A DNA stretch of 23,609 bases from Prolixibacteraceae bacterium UBA6029. Its GTDB lineage: Bacteria; Bacteroidota; Bacteroidia; Bacteroidales; Prolixibacteraceae. The stretch covers positions 1-23,609 of the forward strand of contig DIZL01000081.1 of assembly GCA_002429385.1 (NCBI GenBank). The letters run 5' to 3'. Position 1 is the stretch's first letter. Each line of letters begins with the position of its first letter. Positions 9,081 through 15,588 of this stretch are shown in pieces. The position numbers were made by a program, and so were the translations under genes. A model generated the notes under the pieces. That model saw nothing but the letters and a program-made list of their open reading frames with translations, was not told the DNA's origin and searched no databases.

Positions 9081-10397
9081 TTATTTCTTCTTTGAGAATT
9101 CGATGGTTGTAAATTCCAGATTATTCTCAAACTTTTTCAGAGCAAGACCATATTTGGTCTTAAGCTGATTCTGTATGGTATCAAAATCTGTTACCTTGAC
9201 ATTAAAGGTATATCTTTTCTTTGTGAAGGTTTGATCAGTCATGATTCTTTTACTGGATTGGCTTAATCCCTTTATCAGAATCCATGTGCTTGAATTTGTT
9301 GCCGAGACATTCTCCGGAGTTACATTGACATTATATGGAACTATTGAATCCGCTCTGTTTCTGGCCAGCAAAGTCGAATCTACCACATGCAATTCCCATA
9401 CCTCATGTAGTTTGTGTTCATTCTTTTCTTTAAAATTACAAAACCTGGATAAATGGCTGAGGACCTCTTCCCTCTCAAATCCATTAAGTGAGTATCGTCT
9501 GTCTTTCGGGTTGTTTTTTAATTTACTTCTAAAAGTCAGATTGATCATCCGATTCAATAATGAATCATTATTCGTTGTTAAAAGCAATTCCTTTTTGCCA
9601 ATAATGTTAATCAATACTTTTTTCAGGCTGGTGTTCTTTATTTCCACACCATCAAAATGGAAATCTACCGTACTTCCTTTCGGATGTCTGATCGATTCTT
9701 CAATTTTTAAGGTGTAGTCACCTGTTTCGATTATCAGTCTTTTAGGGGCGCTGGCCATTAATAGCAAGGGAATACAAAGGAAAATGACATTGTGCAGTGC
9801 ATGCATCAAATATCCTGTTACCAGATCGTGCCGAACCCTTAAATAACCAATGAAAAGCCCGGTTACAAATTGTGGCGCTACTATTATAGGAGACAAGACA
9901 ATAATCGGAATTGAACAAGGATAGTTGGACAAATGCACATAGCCAAACAGTATGGCAGAAAAGTAAAAAATGAAAAGGTACCTTTTATTCCAAAAATCAG
10001 AAGCCCACACTTCAAACCGATCCTGATTCTTAACCCCGGCAATCAAGCTCAGGAAAATGAAGAACCGTGCCATGTAATTGTATTTATACCGGAGATACAG
10101 CCTGAAAATCAGCTCTTCAATGAATGGAGCAAGGATAACCGCCACGAATATCAAGGTCCAGAAAGGCATTGTCTTCAACATCAGATTCAACTTATTGCTG
10201 TCTGCATTGAAAAGGCCTGCGACTTTTAAAACGCTCAATACTACGATGAAAACAGCCATGATGGGAACATCTAGAAGCAGCAAAGAAAAAAGTTTCTTTG
10301 CCTTTTCGGTTCAGGTTTGTATAGGGTCTGGCTGGTCAACCGGATTTTTAAGAAAAGCTAAAAGATCAAGACGTATTTCTTTTGTAAAATTAAACAT
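9081..10397 (-). pseudogene. CPBP-family intramembrane protease gene with an early in-frame TGA
   Basis: From 10283 down, the frame encodes about 400 residues of a CPBP (CAAX/Rce1-like) membrane protease. Numbered from the TTG at 10283, it has the EELIFR motif (56-61), the FGYVH motif (113-117) and HALHN (161-165), all three family signatures, within hydrophobic helices. The C-terminal ~200 residues are soluble and end in an LKTKYGLALKKF stretch resembling DUF3738. The natural start appears to be the ATG at 10397, which gives MFNFTKEIRLDLLAFL and so on. That frame hits TGA at 10313-10311 (codon 29) and then continues in the same frame. A Trp codon changed to TGA, a sequencing error, or re-initiation at the TTG 10283 or the next ATG are all possible. 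The active-site region is intact. Confidence 0.7.
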
Positions 10398-10439
10398 ACT
10401 GAATCAGGTTTTCGATAGACAACGGAAAGTTCTATCAAT

Positions 10440-10468
10440 AATCTATATTTTTGATAAATATATAGATT
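10440..10468. repeat. 9-bp inverted repeat between the SDR and CPBP genes
   Basis: AATCTATAT (10440-10448) is the exact complement of ATATAGATT (10460-10468), with an 11-nt spacer. A smaller palindrome, CTGAT-CATAA-ATCAG, follows at 10471-10485. Both lie in the 106-nt gap between the SDR stop and the CPBP start. No T-run follows the stem on the minus strand, so an operator or a weak processing hairpin fits better than an intrinsic terminator. Confidence 0.45.
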
Positions 10469-10503
10469 TCCTGATCATAAATCAGCAATAACTTATTAGA
10501 TAT

Positions 10504-11313
10504 TTATTTTATTTTATAATGATCCTGAAGAATCATTCGGAACAGTTTCCCGGGTAAAATATATTTCAGGCAAACGGCCAGCTTTTGTTCAAAGGAAGAG
10601 ATGATATACCGCTGATGTGGGTTCTTATATTCAACGATCTTTACTATTTTTCGGGCCAGCACTTCGGGTTTCCATCCATTGGCTTCATCCTTTTCAATCG
10701 CCGCCAATGATTTTTCGTATTGTTCCCTGTAGGGATCATCCTTTCCCGTGGGGGCCAAGAAATTCCTTCTGTTGGCGGTATTGCTGGTATGAAAATCTCC
10801 CGGATTAATTAGTACCACCTTAATATTAAATTGTTTGACCTCCATCCGTAAGGCTTCCGAGAATCCTTCAATGGCAAATTTACTTGTCGAATAGTAGCCC
10901 TGGAAGGGCAAGCCCATTAACCCGCCAATGGAGCTGAAGTTAATGATCGTTCCGCCTCCCTGTTTGCGCATAATAGGCAATACTTCCCGGGTAAGCTCAA
11001 TCGTCCCGATAACGTTGGTATTTATCTGGAGTTTGATGTTTTCAATCAGCGAAGTCTCAATGGGTCCGCCGGTATGCATTCCGGCATTATTAATCAGAAC
11101 GTCTATTCTGCCTTCATTCGCCATCACGGTCGAAACTGCCAATTTAATGGAGTCGCTGTCGGTAAGATCCATTCGGAGTTGATGCACCTGATTGTCGGAT
11201 ACCGGTTCATTCCTGACCGTACCATAAACTACATGACCTTTATCGGCCAGGAGCTTTGCGATCTGTTCGCCGAACCCGGAAGAGATTCCCGTGATGAGGA
11301 TTACTTTTTTCAT
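10504..11313 (-). CDS. Short-chain dehydrogenase/reductase, probable 3-ketosphinganine reductase
   Basis: A 269-residue classical SDR. It has the nucleotide-binding TGISSGFG motif (8-15), the NNAG motif (75-78), the catalytic serine in NFSS (127-128) and YSTSK (Tyr141, Lys145). The lack of an acidic residue after the second strand and the TVR segment suggest NADPH. Its start codon overlaps the stop of the serine palmitoyltransferase by 4 nt, so the two are translationally coupled. In sphingolipid synthesis the next step after palmitoyltransferase is reduction of 3-ketosphinganine, which fits an SDR. The family assignment is firm. The substrate is inferred from context; other fatty-ketone substrates remain possible. 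Confidence 0.8.
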   Translation of the reverse strand: MKKVILITGISSGFGEQIAKLLADKGHVVYGTVRNEPVSDNQVHQLRMDLTDSDSIKLAVSTVMANEGRIDVLINNAGMHTGGPIETSLIENIKLQINTNVIGTIELTREVLPIMRKQGGGTIINFSSIGGLMGLPFQGYYSTSKFAIEGFSEALRMEVKQFNIKVVLINPGDFHTSNTANRRNFLAPTGKDDPYREQYEKSLAAIEKDEANGWKPEVLARKIVKIVEYKNPHQRYIISSFEQKLAVCLKYILPGKLFRMILQDHYKIK

Positions 11314-12515
11314 ACCAGTACAGGTTGTAATTCAAGAATTCCAAGCTTCTTTGCCGCCTTGGTAATCTTTTCAATGGAAATATCTACCTGTTCTTTGGTA
11401 TGGGTAGCCATCAGTGAATACCTGATCAGGCTGTCTTCTTTTGGAACCGCAGGCGCCACAACCGGGTTTATAAAGATGCCGTCAGCAAGTAAAATCTTGG
11501 TCATCTGTAAGGCCTTTACGTCATCACGAATAAAAAGCGGAATGATGGGTGTCTCTGATTTTCCTGTATCAAAACCTGCGGATTTAAATCTTGCAAGTGC
11601 ATAAGCGGTCAGATCCCAGAGATGCTTGATCCGTTCAGGTTCATTTTCCATAATTTCAATAGAGGCCAGGACTGCCGCCGTGGAAGAAGGAGTCATGCTT
11701 GCACTGAAAATCAGTGATCTGGAATTATGTTTTATGAAATTGATGATTTCTTTATCTGAAGCAATAAAACCTCCCAGGGAGGCCATTGATTTTGAAAAAG
11801 TACCCATGATGAGATCAACCTCGTCGGTCAATCCGAAATGTGAAGCAGTGCCCGATCCATTCTTGCCCAGTATACCAATGGAATGAGCATCATCGATCAT
11901 GACCGAGGCATTGTATTTCTTAGCCAGGCTAACTACTTCCGGTAAATTCAGGATATCGCCTTCCATCGAGAAAACGCCGTCGGCTACAATCACTTTGATC
12001 CGGTCTTTGGGGCACAATTTCAACTTGGCTTCCAGAGCCTTCATATCGTTATGCGCAAATTTTAGCACCTTCGAATACGAAAGTCTGCTCCCTTCTATTA
12101 TGGAGGCATGATCAAGTTCGTCAAGCAAAAGATAATCATGACGACCTGCAAGTATGGATACTACCCCCAGGTTGACCTGGAATCCGGTACTGTAACATAA
12201 GGCCGCCTCTTTATTCACCAGTCGTGCCAGTTTGTTCTCCAGTTCGATGTGAATGTCCAGCGTCCCGTTCAGGAACCTTGAACCGGCACATCCGGTGCCA
12301 TATTTATCGATAGCAGCTTTCGCGGCCTCCTTAACTTTAGGGTGATTGGTGAGGCCCAGGTAACTATTCGATCCGAACATCAACACCTTCTTCCCATTAA
12401 TCTGTACTTCTGTATCCTGATCGGATTCTATTTCCCTGAAGTAGGGATAGATGCCAGCCTGCATAATTTTTTGCGGCACATCATAACCTGAAAGTTTGTC
12501 TTTTAATATTCCCAC
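11310..12515 (-). CDS. spt: Serine palmitoyltransferase (alpha-oxoamine synthase)
   Basis: A 401-residue PLP enzyme of the alpha-oxoamine synthase family. It condenses serine with a fatty acyl-CoA to start sphingolipid synthesis, a hallmark of Bacteroidota. Visible residues include His136 in LDELDHAS (ring-stacking), Asp209 and His211 in DDAH, and the Schiff-base lysine in GTFSKSM (Lys242). The N-terminal text (YPYFREIES, MFGSNSYLGLT, KYGTGCAGSRFLNGTLD) matches bacterial SPT more closely than glycine C-acetyltransferase (KBL) or BioF, the main alternatives. The start is GTG at 12515; it is kept because homologues begin with this MGxLKDKL-like stretch. The stop overlaps the downstream SDR start by 4 nt. 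Confidence 0.88.
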   Translation of the reverse strand: MGILKDKLSGYDVPQKIMQAGIYPYFREIESDQDTEVQINGKKVLMFGSNSYLGLTNHPKVKEAAKAAIDKYGTGCAGSRFLNGTLDIHIELENKLARLVNKEAALCYSTGFQVNLGVVSILAGRHDYLLLDELDHASIIEGSRLSYSKVLKFAHNDMKALEAKLKLCPKDRIKVIVADGVFSMEGDILNLPEVVSLAKKYNASVMIDDAHSIGILGKNGSGTASHFGLTDEVDLIMGTFSKSMASLGGFIASDKEIINFIKHNSRSLIFSASMTPSSTAAVLASIEIMENEPERIKHLWDLTAYALARFKSAGFDTGKSETPIIPLFIRDDVKALQMTKILLADGIFINPVVAPAVPKEDSLIRYSLMATHTKEQVDISIEKITKAAKKLGILELQPVLV

Positions 12516-12519
12516 TGGT

Positions 12520-12545
12520 CAAATTTATATATAACTAAAGTTATA
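12520..12545. promoter_or_regulatory. Palindrome and -7-like box upstream of spt
   Basis: TATAACT (12530-12536) and AGTTATA (12539-12545) form a 7-bp inverted repeat with a 2-nt spacer, shaped like a dimeric repressor site. On the minus strand TAAATTTG (complement of 12520-12527) matches the Bacteroidota -7 consensus, but it ends only 4 nt before the GTG start at 12515. That would give an essentially leaderless transcript, so the box may be fortuitous. No good -33 box was found at the usual distance. Confidence 0.35.
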
Positions 12546-12698
12546 AATTGAACTATTCAAAAGATAAAATGCTTTAATGTAGTGTGTTATATGCGAAAGC
12601 CAACACTACCCAAAACTTGAACTTCAAAAGTAATAAGTTCAATGAATTTTGCACAATAAAATGACATTAATATTCGACTTCGTTAATTAATATTTAAA

Positions 12699-12722
12699 AC
12701 ATATATAATATTCTATATATGT
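12699..12722. promoter_or_regulatory. 9-bp AT-rich palindrome upstream of the methyltransferase (candidate operator)
   Basis: ACATATATA (12699-12707) and TATATATGT (12714-12722) are exact complements with a 6-nt spacer. The right arm runs into the -33 region of the predicted promoter at 12722-12752. A bound dimer would block RNA polymerase. ArsR/SmtB-type metalloregulators use AT-rich inverted repeats of this general kind, but no regulator gene lies in the window, so the cognate factor is unknown. Confidence 0.45.
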
Positions 12723-12752
12723 TGTTTTGTTTTGTATTAAGTCTTATCTTTG
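12722..12752 (+). promoter_or_regulatory. Promoter of the methyltransferase/radical SAM cluster
   Basis: TATCTTTG at 12745-12752 is a perfect TAnnTTTG -7 box, and TTG at 12722-12724 lies exactly 20 nt upstream. Transcription would start near 12758-12760. This rules out the in-frame ATG at 12727 as the translation start and supports the ATG at 12772. Confidence 0.65.
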
Positions 12753-12771
12753 CCTCACAAAATTGAAGACA

Positions 12772-13413
12772 ATGAACACAAGTGAGATTGCAGGAAGATA
12801 TGCTGTGTTGGCAAACGACACCTGTTGCCTGTCGTGTGGCGGTGCAGCTGGTAAGAGTGAGGCCAGACCTGATGAGGTTTGCATTGATTTAGGGAGTGGT
12901 CGCGGAACCGACGTTCTGCGGTTGGCCGAAGAGGTTGGACCAAAGGGTTTCGTCTATGGGATTGATATTACGGATGAAATGATCCGTAAAGCTTCTACAA
13001 CAGCGGCCAAAATGGGTGTTGAAAACGTGAAGTTTGTTCAGTCTGATCTGGAACAGATCATGCTGGATAGCGATATTGCCGACCTGGTGATTTCCAATTG
13101 TACCTTGAACCACGTCAGCAATAAACCGAAGGTCTGGGCTGAAATATATAGGTTGCTGAAAAACGGCGGACGCTTTGTGATCAGTGATATCTATTCGAGC
13201 GACCCTGTTCCTGAAGAATATGCACTTGATCCTGTGGCAGTTGCCGAATGCTGGGCTGGTTCAGTGACCAAAGCCCAATACCTCGAAATCATTCATTCAG
13301 CAGGCTTTAAGGATTTTCGCATATTGGAAGAAAGCGCACCTTATCCCAAGGGAAAGATTGAAGTGTCGAGCTTTACAATTACAGCCAGGAAAGATGAATA
13401 CAGCTGCTGTTGA
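12772..13413 (+). CDS. ArsM-like SAM methyltransferase (arsenite methyltransferase family)
   Basis: A 213-residue class I methyltransferase. The SAM-binding motif is DLGSGRG (39-45), with the acidic ribose contact in GIDIT (63-67). Two segments match ArsM/AS3MT: LVISNC (Cys110, the position of human AS3MT Cys156) and VAECWAGS (Cys160, position of Cys206). In those enzymes these cysteines hold As(III). A Cys cluster TCCLSC (18, 19, 22) sits near where the N-terminal arsenic ligands of ArsM lie. The protein ends in Cys-Cys (212-213). It is much shorter than AS3MT (~375 residues) and lacks its C-terminal domain. The start is set by the promoter at 12745-12752. It leads the plus-strand cluster, 91 nt before the Cys-rich peptide. 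Arsenite or another soft metalloid is the likely substrate class; peptide methylation is an alternative. Confidence 0.75.
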   Translation: MNTSEIAGRYAVLANDTCCLSCGGAAGKSEARPDEVCIDLGSGRGTDVLRLAEEVGPKGFVYGIDITDEMIRKASTTAAKMGVENVKFVQSDLEQIMLDSDIADLVISNCTLNHVSNKPKVWAEIYRLLKNGGRFVISDIYSSDPVPEEYALDPVAVAECWAGSVTKAQYLEIIHSAGFKDFRILEESAPYPKGKIEVSSFTITARKDEYSCC

Positions 13414-13504
13414 ATTGCATCAAGGTTAAAAAAGTCTGAAAGTATTTGATGTCGATCTATGTATATGATGAAGTACTTTTATCTTTATAGTTTAATCCAC
13501 AAAA

Positions 13505-13609
13505 ATGATTTTTATGAAAAGTCTTGTTAAAAAAGTAAAAAAAGGAACGATTAAACAGGCACAATGCTGTGCCAAACAGTCACAGATTATTGCCGGATGC
13601 CACGATTAA
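13505..13609 (+). CDS. Cys-rich short peptide, candidate RiPP precursor
   Basis: A 34-codon ORF (31 residues if the second ATG at 13514 is used), not similar to any family I know. The N-terminal part is strongly basic (LVKKVKKGTIKQ) and would suit a helical leader. The C-terminal part, AQCCAKQSQIIAGCHD, holds three cysteines (21, 22 and 32) and an AGCHD tail. It lies 91 nt after the ArsM-like gene and 116 nt before a radical SAM/SPASM maturase on the same strand, exactly where such maturases have their substrates. The upstream sequence is A-rich (CCACAAAAATG), as at many Bacteroidota starts. The precursor role is an inference from size, composition and position. Confidence 0.65.
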   Translation: MIFMKSLVKKVKKGTIKQAQCCAKQSQIIAGCHD

Positions 13610-13629
13610 GGGGTACCGCTTTTTAAAAT

Positions 13630-13709
13630 GATTGACGATTGGCGATAAGCGATGTTGGATTACCAAAGTAATACGGTAGTTGAATATCAAAGATCGTTAA
13701 TCGTTAATC
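13630..13709. repeat. Imperfect inverted repeat between the peptide and the maturase
   Basis: The 17-nt stretch at 13630-13646 and the complement of 13693-13709 agree at 14 of 17 positions. All three differences are G/A, so they give G-U pairs in the RNA copy made from one strand. Both arms carry a short GATTrACGATT-like motif twice, as in small interspersed repeats. The loop is 46 nt. In the cluster mRNA this hairpin could separate a highly expressed peptide from a weakly expressed enzyme, or it may only be a repeat remnant. Confidence 0.5.
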
Positions 13710-13725
13710 TAAAATTGATTTTTCC

Positions 13726-15027
13726 ATGCAGACCTCCAAATATAATATCGTATCAAAAGTTAAAGATTCCGAACAGTGGTTCGTTGTGAATTCCTTGTCG
13801 GGTCAGGCCGATATTCTTGATCGTGCAACTTACCTGCAATTGCAGAAGGGTGACGAAAGCAATCCCGAACTGGTTGAAAACGGTTACCTGGTTGATCCAG
13901 TTCAGGAGAAGAAGCTCTTTCATGAGAAATACCTTCGTTTTCTGGATGACCGCGAGAAGGATGAAATCCAGATCTTCCTGGTAACAAATTATTCCTGTAA
14001 CTTCGACTGCAGCTATTGTTACCAGGCTGGTTACGAACAGTTGCCTTTCACCTTGTCCAAAGAGCTGATCGACTCATTTTTTGAATACATTGGGAATGAA
14101 TTCACGGGACGTCGAAAATACATTACTCTTTTTGGCGGTGAGCCTTTTCTGAATGCCCTGCGCCACAAGGAAAACATTGGTTACATCATTCAAAAGGCCG
14201 CCGAATACAACCTGGAAATAGCTGCAGTAACCAACGGATACTATCTGGATGAATATATTGAACTGCTGAAAGGCGGAAAGATCCGTGAGATACAGGTGAC
14301 TCTTGACGGCACCGCCGGGATGCATAACAAGCGCCGTTACCTTAAGGGCGGTGATCCCACCTTTGATCGTATCGTTCATGGGGTTGACCTCTTACTCGGG
14401 AATCGTATTCCAGTCAACTTACGGATGGTTGTCGACAAGCAGAATATCGGCAATTTGCCCGATTTGGCTCAGTTTGCCATCGATAAAGGCTGGACGGCTT
14501 CATCCCTTTTCAAAACACAGCTGGGTCGAAACTATGAATTGCACGAATGTCAGGCCAATCACAGTAAGCTGTATTCAAGGCTCGAACTGTATCAGGATTT
14601 ATACGATCTGCTGAAGAAATTTCCTCACATCAGCCAATTCCACAAACCTGCATTTTCGGTCTCCAAATTCTTATTCGAACAGGGCGAATTACCTGCACCG
14701 CTTTTTGATGCCTGTACAGGGACCAAAACCGAATGGGCTTTCGATTTCACCGGAAATATATATGCCTGCACGGCTACCGTGGGCAAGAAAGGTGAAAGCC
14801 TGGGTACTTTTTATCCTGAAGTTACCAAAAATATTCCCGCTGTTGAGGAATGGCAGGATCGCGATATATTGTCCATCCCGAAATGTCAGACCTGTTCCGT
14901 GAGTCTGATTTGTGGCGGAGGGTGTGCGTCAATGGCTAAAAATTACAATGGAACGATGAACAGTCCCGATTGCAGGCCTGTGACCGAATTACTTGAACTG
15001 GGCATTGCCAGTTATTTTAATGAATAA
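13726..15027 (+). CDS. Radical SAM/SPASM peptide maturase
   Basis: A 433-residue radical SAM enzyme of the SPASM class, which forms thioether or C-C links, or other changes, on ribosomal peptides using 5'-deoxyadenosyl radicals. Residues 1-75 (NIVSKVKDSEQWFVVNSLSG and on) resemble the peptide-recognition N-terminus of such maturases. The SAM [4Fe-4S] motif is CNFDCSYC (Cys91, 95, 98), followed by the GGEP motif (138-140). The SPASM domain is complete: Cys330, Cys348 (after GNIYAC), then CxxCx5CxxxC at 387, 390, 396 and 400, and Cys416. That is the canonical seven-Cys set for two auxiliary clusters. It follows the Cys-rich peptide and precedes DUF1847 by 3 nt. The reaction is unknown; a Cys thioether (sactipeptide-like) is one option. 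Confidence 0.85.
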   Translation: MQTSKYNIVSKVKDSEQWFVVNSLSGQADILDRATYLQLQKGDESNPELVENGYLVDPVQEKKLFHEKYLRFLDDREKDEIQIFLVTNYSCNFDCSYCYQAGYEQLPFTLSKELIDSFFEYIGNEFTGRRKYITLFGGEPFLNALRHKENIGYIIQKAAEYNLEIAAVTNGYYLDEYIELLKGGKIREIQVTLDGTAGMHNKRRYLKGGDPTFDRIVHGVDLLLGNRIPVNLRMVVDKQNIGNLPDLAQFAIDKGWTASSLFKTQLGRNYELHECQANHSKLYSRLELYQDLYDLLKKFPHISQFHKPAFSVSKFLFEQGELPAPLFDACTGTKTEWAFDFTGNIYACTATVGKKGESLGTFYPEVTKNIPAVEEWQDRDILSIPKCQTCSVSLICGGGCASMAKNYNGTMNSPDCRPVTELLELGIASYFNE

Positions 15028-15030
15028 GCG

Positions 15031-15588
15031 ATGGACTGTACTACTTGTTCATTCAATAAACAGTGCCGTGAAACGGAAGTCTGCCCGGCAACATCGTTTG
15101 ACCGGGATGAGGTGATCGGTAAATATTCCGAAGAAACTGTAATCGTTCAGGCAGCAGCAGCCCTGGTTGATGCGGGACGCGCCGGAACCCTGTCGAGGCT
15201 TCAGGAAACCATTGCTTTTGCCCGTCAGATGAATTACAAGCGGATCGGGCTTGCTTATTGCTACGGAATGGAACAACAGGTTCAGCAAATTGCCGATGTC
15301 TTCAGGGAAAACAATCTGAACATTCGGGCGGTGTCATGCACCGTTGGGGGAATCCCGCAAAACGAGGTGAATCCCGCAAGCGAATATTGCACGGTATCCT
15401 GCAATCCAATCGGTCAGGCCATGCAATTGAATCATCATAAGGTTGACCTGGTTATCATGATCGGACTCTGCATGGGTCACGACATTCTTTTCCAGCGCGA
15501 AATAAAGGCCGATTGCACCACCCTGGTTGTCAAAGACAGGATGTTTAATCATGCCCCGTTAAATGGATTATTACAACAGAAATCATGA
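15031..15588 (+). CDS. DUF1847 Cys-rich protein
   Basis: A 185-residue cytosolic protein matching DUF1847, a family of presumed metal-binding proteins. The N-terminus carries CxxCx5Cx5C (Cys3, 6, 12, 18). Further cysteines lie in LAYCYGM, VSCTVGG, EYCTVSCNP, IGLCMGHD and ADCTTLVVKDR, several in Rossmann-like strand-loop positions. No membrane segment or signal peptide is seen. It starts 3 nt after the maturase stop, and its own stop overlaps the next start (ATGA at 15585-15588), so it is made together with both neighbours. Its function is not known. In this context it may carry or insert a metal, metalloid or persulfide, or bind the mature peptide. Confidence 0.8.
   Translation: MDCTTCSFNKQCRETEVCPATSFDRDEVIGKYSEETVIVQAAAALVDAGRAGTLSRLQETIAFARQMNYKRIGLAYCYGMEQQVQQIADVFRENNLNIRAVSCTVGGIPQNEVNPASEYCTVSCNPIGQAMQLNHHKVDLVIMIGLCMGHDILFQREIKADCTTLVVKDRMFNHAPLNGLLQQKS

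Noticed and set aside
10311..10313. TGA in the CPBP gene as a selenocysteine codon
   Set aside because: CPBP proteases have no known selenoproteins, the position is in a poorly conserved N-terminus, and no SECIS-like hairpin is seen after it.
12727..12771. Longer methyltransferase N-terminus from the in-frame ATG at 12727
   Set aside because: The -7 box at 12745-12752 lies inside that extension, so the transcript would begin after it, and MFCIKSYLCL does not resemble the family start.
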